A stretch of 64,000 nucleotides of DNA from Arcuatula senhousia. Lineage: Eukaryota > Mollusca > Bivalvia > Mytilida > Mytilidae. How positions within the stretch are numbered: the first letter of the stretch is position 1; each line of letters starts with the position of its first letter. Of the stretch, positions 21,773-34,015 are shown one piece after another. Where the stretch lies: NCBI GenBank assembly GCA_963971305.1, contig OZ020307.1:57347702-57411701 (forward strand). Direction: 5' to 3'. Both the position numbers and the translations under genes were made by a program. The notes beneath the pieces were generated by a model. That model was not told the origin of the DNA and ran no database searches. It saw only the letters and a list, made by a program, of their open reading frames with translations.

Positions 21773-22709
21773 AAAATGAGACGCAATAACTAATTGTAAA
21801 CAACAAATTGAGATATATATATATGTGCAAAAATAATGAAACTTACACCAGTCGTTATGCAAGAACTTTAAAGATTTGGCTTTATTTAATACCTTTTGAT
21901 GTTTTTCACCCTTAAAGCACCTTAAAAAATGACTTTTCAAACAAATGCTTTTACTTTTTTTGTGACGTGCTCAGGTTTTTATCAGTGTCATTAACAACCA
22001 TATTGCGATTTTCATTCAAGGAAATGCGACTTTTTTGGTATGTTGGAAAGATACTATTTCAAGGTCGTTTCCGTAGATTTATGACGGGTGGTAAAAACAC
22101 TGGACAGGAAAACTGATCTTCACAAGGATTTAATGACCAAGGGAAAGCTATGATATTTTTTGCTATTCCAAGCCATTTACCTGGAAAGTTTTGATACACA
22201 TACTTGAATACAATTCCCGAAAATAACTGGGCAGGGTAAGTTCGAGTTTATGGTCAGAATACAGACCCGCCGTACTCAATTGCCATATCTTTTGACGACA
22301 AAAAGTAATCTCCTTGGTTGACTGACGATTCTAATGATATTGACTTACAAGGCTATGGATATGTTCCATGTGAGGTAAAATAGAACCAGTTCAAGACCAT
22401 ATGTTCTAAAATAATGGACTTATACAACCGTCTAAGGACTTCTGACGGAATATTTCTAAACAAACAAACCGGCCCAATTTTCTTGAATCCATACAATATA
22501 TTTCAAGGAAATTTAGTTTGAAACAAAAGAAATTTCGTCCTAATTCTTAATACTTAAAGACCAAAAGTCAATCAAAGATACAAGTCAAGCAAATTTTGAG
22601 GTAACTGGCAGTAAAGCTTACCAAGCATTTTCACTTGAAAGTCTTAAAGACCAAATTGCATATTTCTTAGAAACTATGAATGAGCAAAGTCAACGGCTAC
22701 CAACTATCA
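21773..22709. other. Noncoding sequence
   Basis: No supported gene or repeat was identified. 22080-22560 is slightly less AT-rich but has only short frames. Confidence 0.5.
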
Positions 22710-23228
22710 GACCAAAAAGAGTGAGTGAATGAGTGAGTGAGTTGGTGTTTTACGCCCGTGCAACGCTATATAGGTTATTTACAGGCGATGAACATGAAAA
22801 GGATGATAAAATGAACATGAAATGATGATGATAAATTAAATGTGGAAATGGGGTGGGAAACAAAGGACCGGTAAATTTTGAAGAACCACAGGAAAAGGGA
22901 AGAGGTGGGTAGGGGCGGAAAATTTAGCCTATGTGGTGCACTACTTGGCGGTCCACAAAGGGGTCTTTTACGTGCATGAAGCGTGGCACTCTCCACACAC
23001 GTTGACCCACTATGGTCGGCGGTCAGGGTTTCCGTATTATAGACCTGACAACCCCCGCGAACGAGGGCTACCCTATTCAGCCACCTAGGGTACACACTTG
23101 GTTGCTCTGTGGGCTTAGCACTGACCCGACGTCAGAATCCCAAGACCCTTAGTCGCCTTTTACGACAAGCTAGGCTCTGCTGCGGGCCTATTCGCCACCC
23201 GGGCCCCGCACGGGACGACCAAAAAGAG
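22710..23228 (-). mobile_element. Short retroposon (SINE-like), full-length copy with 12-bp target duplication
   Basis: The body is about 22722-23216. A 12-bp direct repeat gaccaaaaagag lies at 22710-22721 and 23217-23228. The tail end is (GTGA)n, and the opposite end is gggccccgcacgggac. It belongs to the subfamily sharing gttggtgttttacgcccg with 43825 and 49335. The minus-strand frame at 22775-23095 is a reading of the repeat, not a gene. Confidence 0.85.
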
Positions 23229-23952
23229 GCAATGTCGTATGGATCAGCAAATGAGATAAATGCACTTGCAATTATTCATTTAAAGTTTATTTCTACTTTT
23301 TGCCATCCATGACTTACTTTTAAGACAACATAAGAATTCTAAAAAATAAAGATGTTGAAATTAAAGCTGTTAACCAGATGGAACATTGCGAAATTAAAAA
23401 CAAAATTCCAGCGACCAGGAAAAAGACCCAGGGAAAATCCCATTGGTTAAACGGACACGATGACAAAGGTTATCGAGACAAACACCTTTAAGTAAGTTAA
23501 TAGACATTTATCATTTTTTAAGTCGCCTAAGGTATAGTTTATATATGCGATGATTTTCGTGACGGTTGCTGATTACTTTCAAGCAAATTATATATATTTT
23601 ATATTATCTATTGAACAATAAAACAACATAAGCATATTAATTTGGGAAACGCCATAATAAGCCCATACCATATGGAATACGAATATTCAGGTGCTTGAAC
23701 ACCAGCGAGAGATATGTAAGTTTAAGAGCTGTAAAAATTATTATTTCATATAAAAAATGGTCCACCGCCGAGCCACAACTTCGGGATTTGAATCCGTTCA
23801 ACGGATTTTTGCTGAATCATATATATATATATGGTTGTTAATTCCGCTTTTGTCTGCCTTTCAATTGCCTCCTTCGTCGTTTCGAAGATTATGTTAACTG
23901 ATGTGCATGCCCTACTTATAATTATCCTTTATATCGAAGGTTATAGGGTCCT
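23229..23952. other. Noncoding sequence with a (TA)n run
   Basis: No gene seen. A short (ta)n tract lies at about 23817-23831. Confidence 0.5.
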
Positions 23953-23956
23953 TTAA

Positions 23957-24522
23957 GGTTAATGAGGACACCTGACTCTGAAAATATATGCTCATTAAAA
24001 ATCAATTTTATTGCCTTAAATATCAAATAATGTTGATATCTTTCATATAAAACTATAAAAAAATAGGTCACCAGGCTTGTTTTTTTTCCCATATAAGGGT
24101 TAACAGTTTGACTAAATTACAATGGCTATTAAAGAAAAGGACATATACATGTAAAATACATAAAAACACTGCTAGAGAAAAAATCTTACATTACAAATTT
24201 GATTTTATTAGATTAGAATTAATATTATTAAGCAAACTTTGATATAAGATGGAGTAAATAGGGGGTCACCGGCTTCGTTGTGAATCTGCCTGTAGAATCC
24301 TTTGTATTTTGATGGTAATATTTTACATGGATTATCTCCCTTGATATTTTCAAAAAAGTGATTTATTAAGTAAATAGTCATATCTCTGTTAAAAATATTA
24401 TTATGTGTAAAACATTTCTTCTATTAACTCATTTAATATTTTGTCATGTATTTATTGATTTGCTAGCATTTTCTTTGCATATTTAGATGTGCTTGGTCAC
24501 ATGACACCTGTCCTCATTAACC
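23957..24522. mobile_element. TTAA-flanked MITE (piggyBac/Kolobok-type duplication)
   Basis: Perfect 14-bp inverted ends GGTTAATGAGGACA (23957-23970) and TGTCCTCATTAACC (24509-24522), each bordered by TTAA (23953-23956 and 24523-24526). It is 566 bp long with no open frame of note, so non-autonomous. TTAA duplications are known for piggyBac and Kolobok superfamilies; the ends alone do not discriminate. Confidence 0.8.
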
Positions 24523-24639
24523 TTAATACATACGCATACGGAAGATGTATTCTTGTTTATACAGACGAATTGCATACATTAATACTGTTGATAAGAAAAT
24601 CTTTAAATTGTTTAAAACTATTTACAGGTGTGGCTTGCG

Positions 24640-25862
24640 GTTCATTGATTGATTGATTGGTGTTTGCTTAATGTCCCGTGGTGATACTGCACCCATAATC
24701 GGGACATAAACAAGTTGTTCTCATAAACACTATCTTAGATTCGAAGGCGTCAATAGTGTCCAGTTCTACGATGTCTAGGGAAGTGCATCCTAGCACGAAC
24801 TGTAATGGGGAAGAAATTCAATTTCCTGGTATCAATTCTGCTGTTTTCTATTTGGAATGCTCTGTTGTGCCGTGCTCTTAATGTTCTAAGGTGTGGTATT
24901 AACCTGTTGAGTTTAAGTATGGCTACATGTACGAGCCCTCGATATATTTTAAACATTATGAGGAGTCTCGAGTCCTATCTACGGTCTTGTAGAGGTTACC
25001 ACTTTAAGTTGTTTATGATATTTCGTACACTGGATCTTTCTCTGTAACTGTTGGAGTATAGACTCAACTTTGATTTTTATTGCACTGTTTATATGGGTCA
25101 AAACAATACCGGCGTATTTAACTAGGAATCTGTCAAGTGAAATATATGCCTTTTCTTTCATATCAATTTATGATTTCAGATTTTTGCATAGAAAGCTGAT
25201 ACCATCAGGAGATGGTTTTGTTAGATTTGTTACATGCGTTGTTATTGTGCTCTTGTCATTGTAGATTGTTAGTGAGTCCAAGATATTTTGAATCTTACTT
25301 CTAGTTTATGACCATGAAGTTGATTGTTAAGCTCTATAATTTATTTTTTCTTTTATTGATGATAATGAGGGCTGCGTTTTATCTGAATGGAACTTCATTC
25401 AGACTTCTTCCTATTTGTCTAGTTGATTAAGGTCCTCATGTTATGCATCCGCATCTTTAGCATTTGATATTGGCAGGTATAAAATGCTATCGCATTAGCA
25501 AATAAGTGTATTGTGGAGCTAAGACGAGACTAAGTCGTTGATATAGTAGATGAAGAGTCTTAGTCGGAGTGATGAGCCAGCTGGGGGCCACCAGTGTCTA
25601 CATACTGACTGGATCAGATGTTAATCCATTTACTAGTATTACTTTTATTACTGCATACTGTTTACTTTCTGATAGTTTGCTTTAGGTCCATTTTTAATGT
25701 CATAATGCTTGAATTAATGTATGAAAATGTCAGTGTTAGTTTTATCGAATGCCTTTGTGGGGTCTATAATGAGTATGTTTATCTGTTTTTGTCTTTAAGA
25801 TTAAATAATATGTCTTCAACCAATTATATCGATTTGATTTTTATCAGGGGCTTATGTGTCTA
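24640..25862 (-). pseudogene. Non-LTR retrotransposon (LINE) reverse transcriptase, 3' half, degenerate
   Basis: Minus-strand translation across several frames reads, from 25850 down: LVEDILFNLKDKNRQINIL, a motif A cognate DPTKAFDK, 'LFIYYINDLVSS' followed by HLFANAIAFY where family members have FADD, HGHKLEV, 'HVTNLTKPSP', KEKAYISLDRFLVKYAGIV, KYHKQLKV, MFKIYRGLV, RTLRARHNRAFQ, KLNFFPITVR and LDIVELDTIDAFESKIV with a stop. A (CAAT)n tail at about 24640-24660 follows at the 3' side. Block order matches the palm and thumb of jockey/CR1-type RTs. It is dead: many stops and frameshifts, and the catalytic aspartates are lost. Confidence 0.8.
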
Positions 25863-25867
25863 AAACC

Positions 25868-26410
25868 GTAATGCTGGCATCACACGGTCCCGATTTTGAC
25901 TTACGATGGACACACGAATGAGAAAATTTCAACTAGCGAAATAAGTCCCAAATTTGGAGAGAGAAACAACCCGAATGGTAAACGATTAGAACCAATGCCT
26001 AACGATTAGAAAAGTTAGCACATACGACTAGCTGCGAACCGATTACGAAGATACCAAGATTATTGGAGAATTAGATTCGAAGGAGAAACGTATTTAAAAG
26101 ATGTCTGTACGACGTTGTGTTTAACATACGATGGGTTTACGATGCATCCCGATGGGTATGAAATGTAATAACGCTATTTACAACAAGATTATATAGTTTA
26201 GTCTATATAAATTGTCTTTTGCTGCTTCTATATCAAGTAAAAACGAAGGTTCTCCAAGTATACACCTGCTGTCCCTGATGTCGACCAGTAAGAGTAGATG
26301 AGACATTTAGTCTGAGGCTAATATGTAGAGACTGTTAAGATAGAACAGAAAAAAATTATACTTTATCTTGTTTTCTTCGTGCCTTGTCCATGTGTGAGTT
26401 GAACAAAGCA
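25868..26410 (+). repeat. Dispersed repeat with conserved TATA-like box, copy 1
   Basis: Homologous to 32985-33445 and partly to 33780-34015. Shared blocks in order are aacgattagaa, agctgcgaaccgat, cgaaggagaaacg, gtacgacgttgt, cacgatgcat, agtctatataaattgtc (26198-26215), tttgctgctt, ctgctgtccctgatgtcga, gtaagagtaga, and gatagaacagaaaaaa. The order and spacing of a TATA-like word and downstream blocks resemble a promoter with a 5' exon, but no open frame is shared between the copies. Confidence 0.7.
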
Positions 26411-26523
26411 CACATGATCTGAAAACAGCAAGTATATTTTGTACGTATGTAGAAACATTTACACAAGCCGTGTATTGTTATTGCAAATCGCGTAAAATAT
26501 GACGGCCCGAGTGTGAAAGGAGC

Positions 26524-26885
26524 AAAGAGGCACCAATGGGGCATTCGAGTGTCAAAAATCCGAAAGGGCAACGACGAAACCGGTAAACGCGAACAAGAAC
26601 AGCACGAAGAAACACAAAACAAAATCAACCGAACAGAAATCAAAAACTCGACTCAAGTCGTAACAAGAGTGAACTCATGTGCCCCAGAAGAGTAAGCGTT
26701 TCCAGCCTGGTATAGCACACCCGTTGTGTTGCTAATTTCCAATTCAGTGTGTCAAATACGGTAAACGAAGACAAATTTCTACGACAAACCAACATCTGCA
26801 ATCATTTGAGAGATAATAATCCCATATTTGTCTACGAGTGCACGGTGTCTACCGTAAATTTGTTTTGAGTGAAGACTGTTCGCCA
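26524..26885 (-). pseudogene. Penelope-like element family A, extreme C-terminus and tail
   Basis: The reverse complement of the end of the copy at 49955-50795. Minus-strand text includes the last coding block (SLK then a VDKYG...SQMIADVG trace, 26780-26885), tttaccg-atttgacac, gggtgtgctata, and the terminal 'cggatttttgacactcgaatgccccattggtgcctctttgct' region. The forward frame at 26513-26695 is a shadow of this noncoding tail. Confidence 0.7.
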
Positions 26886-28512
26886 CTTGATACTTCCAAC
26901 TGTAAACAATTTCCTGGATTATATGTTTTAGGCCTACCAGAAGCATAAGCAAGTAAGACGAGACAAAATCGGACTAGAGCCGAACTGTGCCGCACTTGAT
27001 ACTAGCGACTGTATGTTTATTACATTGTACAAATTAACAAAGGTCTATTCTATACGTTTACTTTATTTTTAATTTATTTAAGTTGATCATGTAAAATCTG
27101 CTTGTTTGACCCCTCTAATCGTTGGAGATGTGGGTTAAATTTGATTAAGTTTTGTTTTAATTGGTATCATTGGCAACGCAACAAGTGTACTGAAACAAGG
27201 ACATCTTATATGTACCTTTCTTGAATATATGGGTTCGTTCTTGGATCAAAGTGAAGTTTTTTTTATGATGGATGCTTTGTCGTCATATGTGTTTCTCTTT
27301 TTCCTCGGGTCCTCTTGGAGTGACTGGTATTTTCTATGTATTTCGGGTATTTGCCATTCGAATGTCTTGTTGGTCTTCTTTGCTTCATTCAAATTTCAAA
27401 GTTCATCATTTGCCCGACATCAAACATAACTAAACTCTACTTATCATCCCCTATTTATCTACGAATGCATGATGTTATCAATATCATACTGTTATATCAT
27501 TCATTTTTTTTAATACATCATTACGTAAGAAGTTTTTTTTAACTTTACTCTTTTTTAAAAAGTACTAGAATATCTCGCTTTGCGTGGTTGGAAAACGGAT
27601 GTCAAACCCCATATTTTCTTAGATCATACAATCATGTAAATCAATTACAGATTACAGATATTCGTAGGATAAATGTCTTAATATGTTATTTTATGTATAT
27701 TCGTAACTTTTCTTGACATTCTAAGGTCTATATCGGATACTGCTGTTGTAATTTTCAGAACTATTTATGAACTTAACCTTTTATGGAAAAAAATAGGCGT
27801 AGATCAGTAGAACAATATTGGTCATTATGCAAGAAAGTTCAATTACATGTATACTTGCTTTGTACTCTTGTTCCAAGAACGAATCACAATATGCGCCCGA
27901 TTGAACAGGTCAAAGAATCTACCTTTTAAGGAAAGTGTTTACATCAAACTTTTGACCAATGGTTTTTGAGAGAATATAAATAACTACAATCAACGAGAAA
28001 TGGTTCAACAAAAACTGACTCGCAGAACAAATCTTAAAAAAATAAGCGGTGAAAAATAGTTGGTCAGTATCAGATAACAAGATAAGATACATGTATAAAG
28101 GACACCAATTTGTACCCCGAGGAGCATTGGCCAGTAGGGAGATTTTAGTGTTAATTTACCTTTGTTAATGTTCGTTGTGAAATAGAAGTCAAAATGTGGA
28201 ATCTAACACCCAACTTGTTTTATAGACGAATCGCGTGTCAAAGCACATGAATAAATAGTTAGTCTAAGAGCTTTTTTGTTACAGAAAATAAATGTGCCCT
28301 TCTAGGTATTTTTGAAATTTGATTAGATTTCTTAGCTGCGTGAAAAGTATTCCGAATTTAAGAAAGGAAACTTCTATAAATTAAAATTTTCTTTACGTCG
28401 TCAAAAAATACATTATTATAGACATATTAAGACACAGCTAGATCTTTAATCTTAAGACAAGCCTTATTATTATTATTTTGTTACAAATTTTAGCTTTCAT
28501 AAGAAATGCTGG
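26886..28512. other. Noncoding AT-rich sequence
   Basis: Short frames only (27229-27429, 66 codons; 27336-27542, 68 codons), hydrophobic and T-rich, with no recognisable family. Confidence 0.5.
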
Positions 28513-28626
28513 GTCCTGGCACAGGGGCTTGTGTATAGTAAAAAAATAAAAATCCCCATATATACCCTTTCACGTATATAGGGGAATTTTTATTTTTTTA
28601 CTGTACACAAGCCCCTGTGGTCCTGG
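28513..28626. mobile_element. 100-bp hairpin MITE with 7-bp target duplication, copy 1
   Basis: The body, 28520-28619, is almost entirely two ~45-nt complementary arms. It begins CACAGGGGCTTGTGTATAGT and ends with the near-complement ctgtacacaagcccctgtg. It is flanked by GTCCTGG on both sides (28513-28519 and 28620-28626). A second member with the same CACAGGG-CTTG terminus and the same duplication length is at 57723-57846. Confidence 0.85.
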
Positions 28627-29400
28627 GATGAAAACACTTGTGTGTTTTAGTCTTAGAGTTTCTATTTAACCTTTTTTGAAAATATGCATATGGTTCAAAT
28701 GTTAAAATTCTAGTCTGATCATGCTGATCGAGATTACAATGATTGTGTAACAAATTGACTAAAACGTTTAATGATTATTGAAAATAAACGGGAACAAGTG
28801 CAGTTCAACTGTAATCATTTTAGGCTGATCGGGATTGTGTAACATATTGACCTACTAAGCTCGATTCATGGATATTTATAAAGTAAAGTGTATATTTTAA
28901 TACTGTTTTCTTTTCTTTTAGATTCTAACTCTTTATTTAAAATAGAATAAGATTACATATATTTAAAAGAGGACCATATTTGCTTTAAGTAATTAAAGCA
29001 TGCAGATGGTGTAGCTTAATGGTCACATATTAAATTATTTAATCATTTTTAGATAAGCAGATTTTTACGTTGTACAATGTTTACATCAAGTGTAACAAAA
29101 CTTTACCATGCAGCGACTTCAAAACTTTTATACATCTCTATATGTCATTCGCCGAGGCGAATGACAATAAGGTTTAAAATCAAATTTTTTTGTTATTGAC
29201 TAAATATGAGCGAGAAAGTTATGGAAAATATGTTTATGTTGAGAACTTTCCTATAAAAGCGTCGAAAAAGTTTTACTATTTTTCCCCATTTGAAAGGTCA
29301 ATTTTTAAAGATTTTGATTGATTGACAGGTCAAATAAAATCTTGATGACTCGACCTGTTGAAAAAAAATTTAATAAACCACATAAAAACCATACAAAGTT
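28627..29400. other. Noncoding; one perfect short palindrome
   Basis: No gene seen. GTCATTCGCC and GGCGAATGAC, separated by GA, form a 10-bp-arm inverted repeat at 29144-29165. Confidence 0.5.
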
Positions 29401-29402
29401 TA

Positions 29403-29789
29403 CACAGGCAAAATTTAGACATACGTCTGACGTACGTTAATAAAAACGTGCGTCTGATGTAGTGCATAAACGTTCGTTAAACATACGTTTCTAACCGCTG
29501 TACGGTAAACGTATGTCAAATTATTGTAAAAACATATGTCAGACGTATGTTTTTTAAACATGCGGTAAACGTATGTTTACCATACGTCAGACATATAGTT
29601 TTCTCAAATGTATGAAGTTAGCAAGTTTTTTATTTAGTGTGTTTTATTATGAAATAAAAAAATTGCCAAGATAAATTTTTAATGTGCGTCAGACGTACGC
29701 GGTTAGAAACGCCATTTTAATATGCGTCAGATGACATGCGTTTAACGTACGCCAGACGCACGTTAAACGCGGTCAACATTTTGCCTGTG
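29403..29789. mobile_element. TA-flanked MITE, copy 2, with ACGT-rich self-complementary interior
   Basis: Ends CACAGGCAAAATTT and ATTTTGCCTGTG, with TA on both sides (29401-29402, 29790-29791). The interior is a mosaic of gtctgacgta, aaacatacg, acgtatgtca and complements on both strands. Same end pattern as 8499-8935. Confidence 0.75.
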
Positions 29790-30082
29790 TATAAAAAACA
29801 ACGGGCTATTTACATTCATTTCTGTTTTGTCAGCCATGGGAGAACTGTTTTGTTTAAACTTGTTGAATTCTTTACATGAACAAACGAGTCGGAGAAACGA
29901 TATCCATTTTAAAAATGGGTGGATTTTATGATATTCTGTATGAAATATGCTAATGCTTTCTTGAATATGTATCCTTTTTATGTTTATTTATTTCATTAAA
30001 TAATGCTTTCAGGGCCTTGGTAAAAAGCAAATAAACTGTACACGCGTGCATTTAAACACACAAAAGTGTTGATGAGCTCCGG

Positions 30083-30715
30083 CACCATCACTTTTGCATT
30101 GGAGAACACATCAAAGGTATAAATTATCCGTTCAAATTTCAAAATTGTCTTAACCATAAGGTTCTTGCGGCTATCCTCAATATAGGTTGATGATCTTAGT
30201 TATAATTTTGTTCCCCAATTCGGTATTTTGGTTTTAATTTTACCATTTACTTTTTAGTAGTGTTTGGCTTTTCAATATTTTTGGTAAAGAGTCTCTGTTG
30301 AGTCTTGAATAGACGAAACGCGAGTCAGGCGTAGCAAAATTTTATGTCTGGAACTTTTTTGTCATTTTAATTTCTAACACCTGTATTGGTAAGCGCTATT
30401 GGTGGTCTGGTGGAGTATTGATTCCCTGAAGTGAACCCGCACCGGCACCACCACGATTATGTTGGAGAACACATCAAAGCTACAAATTATCCGTTTAGAT
30501 TTCAATTTTTTATAAACCATATGGTTTCCCTACCTCAGACATAGGTTGATGCTCTATAATTATTATATGGTTCCCCAATTTATTTTTGTATGCACTTCCT
30601 GATCATACAGTGTTTGCCTTTATAATATTTGTGGTAAAACGCCTTTTGTGAGTCTTGAATAGACGAAACGCGCGTCAGGCGTAGCAAAATTTTTCGTCTG
30701 GATCTTTGTTGTCAT
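30083..30715 (+). repeat. Two tandem copies of the ~350-bp dispersed repeat (opposite orientation to 20878)
   Basis: Each unit has ggagaacacatcaaag, aaattatccgtt, ataggttgatg, ggttccccaatt, gagtcttgaatagacgaaac, gcg-gtcaggcgtagcaaaat and gtctgga. The gacgaaacgcg words at 30311 and 30661 give a period of 350 bp. Complementary units are at 20878-21510. Confidence 0.85.
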
Positions 30716-32984
30716 TCTTAATTCATACATATTTTGGTTCACAACACGATGAACAAAATATAAACATGTATGAATTGCACTATAATTGCAAAAATAACAT
30801 TGTACATCAGGGACTGTTTTGCGTCCAGTTAATAACAATACCCGCTACATGCAAAGTATTAAGTTTTTATGCTGATTTCTTCCTTTTAGGAATAAATTTT
30901 ACTTTTTGGACTATATTTGACTCTTTTATGAGTTGTATAATTTCTCTACCACTTGTACCAAAGAAGAAACATACAAACAAGAAACAAAAATAGCCAATGA
31001 GGATCCATATGAGTAGATCTGATGAAAAAGAACCAATTAAAAAAAAATACTGCATGCATTAGGTAAAATCCGTGTCGGAAAAGTTCGAAAACCCTGGGGA
31101 AGTGTTGATCAAACTAAACACAATGGACCAAAAGGGTGTCAAAACGTGAAGTCGAAATCGTAGTAATTTTAGTTGGTTATTAATTTTATTAGTATTTAGA
31201 CAAAGCCTTACGAGATATTTTCTGCTATCATTTATTCTATGGCAAAACATTGAGCAGGGTGTAATAGTTAACAAACTGATCATGAAAGTGCTGTGTTGTA
31301 TATTAAAATGATGTGTTATTTGCTCGTTGTATTATGATTTCGCGTATACTAGTCGTCGGGGGGTGAAAGCTATTGTTATACTGTGCGAAATATTTTCCGA
31401 GGGTTTTGCCACTTTCTTAATGCATTGGCCTGTGGCTTGTTCAGGATACATAGGCCCGTCATTTTCTTCCTGGTTTCAGCTTCTACACTCGCCTTTTTTG
31501 CATGACATTACATGGGTCTGTGTTGTGAGTGCTGTGTCCTGGGTGGTTTTACGAAATGTTGTTTCAATTTGATCCTGATTATGACTGATATTATGTTGGC
31601 GTAATATTATGATATTATGGTTAGTTTTTGTTTTACTATTGTCATTCTCGAACTTATCGTTGACCGGTCGGTTTGTTATGAACACTCCATGAAAAAGACG
31701 ATATACAAACGATATTTTATTTATTAACGATTTAGTTCTTGGTGATGCCATTCATTTTTTACTCTATAAAGTAAATACTTTGAGTCTCTTAATAACCAAA
31801 GGAAGACAACTTTTAGATATAATAACAAAATATATATTGTAATTAAAGAGCACTTTGTTTTGGAATGCAAACACCACAGTGCATTAAAACACTACAGTTA
31901 AAAGATACATTTCTGATAAAATATAAAGTTTTATTCAAAATTTAACTCTCAACAAATAACAGTTCCATTTTAGGCTCCATACTCAAAACCAAATCTGAAA
32001 TTGGTTTAAAACTTACAGCTGCATTTATTTGAGAATGCTTTTAATTAAGAAAATGGTACATGTATGTCATACTGATACATATAAAACAAATTTTAATTGG
32101 CTGTACGTTTTATCATAACAATAATATTGAAAATATTAATTAATGTAAGTTTTGTATTGCAAATGCATCTTAAAAACCTTCATAATGCTGTTTCAAATAT
32201 ATATTTTGCATATACCATTCATGCCATTGTGCTAATAAAATACATTGTCATAATTTATTTTTGATATAGGCCCAATTTCGGACGGCAAATAGCAATCGCT
32301 TGGTACATTAATTGGAAGTGCTTGTTATTTTTTAGTCTTGGTTTACCAATTTTTTATGCTTTAATGTCAGCTTAATATATATATCATACAGGGAAAATTG
32401 GAATCCAGTACCCTCAGTAGGCAAATTCTGATTTACCTTTATTTGATCAAGTGTAAATGGCAATTCTAATTTCTCCAAGGAGAAATTAAAGTATCCAGAT
32501 TAGAAATATAAAAATAATATTACTAGTATTATCATACATATTAAATAGATATAAAAAAGGTTAGTTAAAATTCTAAATTTTGTAATGCTGGCGTCCCAAA
32601 TTTCAAAACTAAAAATCAAAATTAAAACCGAAGGGTAACGATTAATTGCGAATCTCATTGGCTTCAATTCTGGTCATTCATTTCAACTTAAAAAAAAATA
32701 ACTCCCGTCCGTTTGTTTGATAAAAAAACTTAAAAAGTTGTGAATTTTTCATAAAACATTGGAGAATTAAAGCTTATAAGTTGCATTTTACAACCATGCA
32801 GGGTACGGATGGAAAGGAAAATCATTTGTCAGTTGTATAAAAACGTCAGATTTACAAGAAGTAAAGAAAATAAACACATAAATCGATTTTGAAGGGAGTG
32901 TGTGAAGTCTTTCTAAGATGGCGGCTTTCCTCCCTTGTGGTCATTAAAGAGTAGGGGTCATTTTTTTTTAAAGTCGATATAAAT
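30716..32984. other. Noncoding AT-rich sequence
   Basis: Frames up to 95 codons (30706-30993, 31327-31572, 31476-31751) have no recognisable motif. No boundary signals seen. 31800-32580 is very AT-rich and featureless. Confidence 0.5.
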
Positions 32985-33445
32985 GACCAGAATTCAAGCC
33001 CCTGTGGAGCGGATGGCTAATAAACGATTAGAAAAGAAGTACATTCAAATAGCTGCGAACCGATTTCGAAGTTGTTACGATGTTTTCAAGATTAGTCGAG
33101 AACTATATCCGAAGGAGAAACGAAGTTATACGATGGCTGTACGACGTTGTTAAGCATGCGATGAGTTCACGATGCATAGCGATGGATATACGAAGTATGA
33201 AATTTGCAATAAGATTATGTAGTTAAGTCTATATAAATTGTCCTTTGCTGCTTTTAATTTGTATGTATGGATAAAAAGTTAAAACGAAGGCTCTCTGACT
33301 ATACCCTTGCTGTCCCTGATGTCGACTAGTAAGAGTTGACATTTGATCTTAAGCTAATATGTGGAGACTGATAAGATAGAACAGAAAAAAGATGGTGTTA
33401 CTTTATCTTGTAATGTTTGTGCCTTGTCTGAGAACGAATTAACGC
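32985..33445 (+). repeat. Dispersed repeat with conserved TATA-like box, copy 2
   Basis: Parallels 25868-26410 block for block, including agctgcgaaccgat, gtacgacgttgt, cacgatgcat, tctatataaattgtc (33228-33242), tttgctgctt, tgctgtccctgatgtcgac and gatagaacagaaaaaa. A stop-bounded frame at 33361-33567 reaches past the homology (DGVTLSCNVCALSENELTRR), but it lacks an ATG and is not shared with copy 1. Confidence 0.7.
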
Positions 33446-33779
33446 GTAGGGCTACTAACAACAAGGTTTGTGCTCCGATCCTCGTCAAGGGTAATTTCAT
33501 GGACAAATTTCCCGACTCTTTCTTGACACCGTTTGCGAGAATGGTCTTTAGTTTCTTTAGATGCTAGTCCTTCGGAAGGGACGAAAACATGTTGTCCCGT
33601 GTATGTGGACAGCAACATTCCATGTACGTTAAAGACCATTTGTAGAGTTCGATAAGAGTAGGCTCAATTTGGGGCCACTACAAAGGCCACACTTGCAAAC
33701 TGCTAGCTGGAGATGGATTCACGTAAGCATAATCCAAGGTAAATAAATCTGTTTAAACTAAACTTAATATGACAACCCG

Positions 33780-34015
33780 TTTTGCAATTAAGTGTGAAAT
33801 GTAATAAAGCGTTTTTCAATAAAATTATAGTTCAGTCTACATCTTTTTCCCCTTTGCTGCTTATTGTTTTGTATCTATGAATACAGATAATACAAAGGCG
33901 CTTTAAATATACCCACTATGCATGTTCCCGATGTCGACAAGTAAGAGTAGATAATATCTGACTTTGATATGTAGAGAATGAAGATGGCAAAGAAAAATGA
34001 TGTTATTTGATTTGT
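33780..34015 (+). repeat. Dispersed repeat with conserved TATA-like box, copy 3 (partial)
   Basis: Shorter and more diverged relative of 33190-33400. Shared words are gtgaaatgtaataa-gc, agtctacat, cctttgctgctta, cccgatgtcgacaagtaag and atatgtagag. The TATA-like word is degenerate here. Confidence 0.6.

Noticed and set aside
28985..29030. agatggtgtagcttaatggtca resembling a tRNA A-box region (22 nt, quoted in part: gtgtagcttaatgg)
   Set aside because: No matching acceptor stem, anticodon arm or B-box follows; AT-rich sequence only.
33361..33567. 68-codon frame with CNVC
   Set aside because: Two cysteines alone do not make a zinc-binding motif; no ATG; not shared by the homologous copy at 26350.
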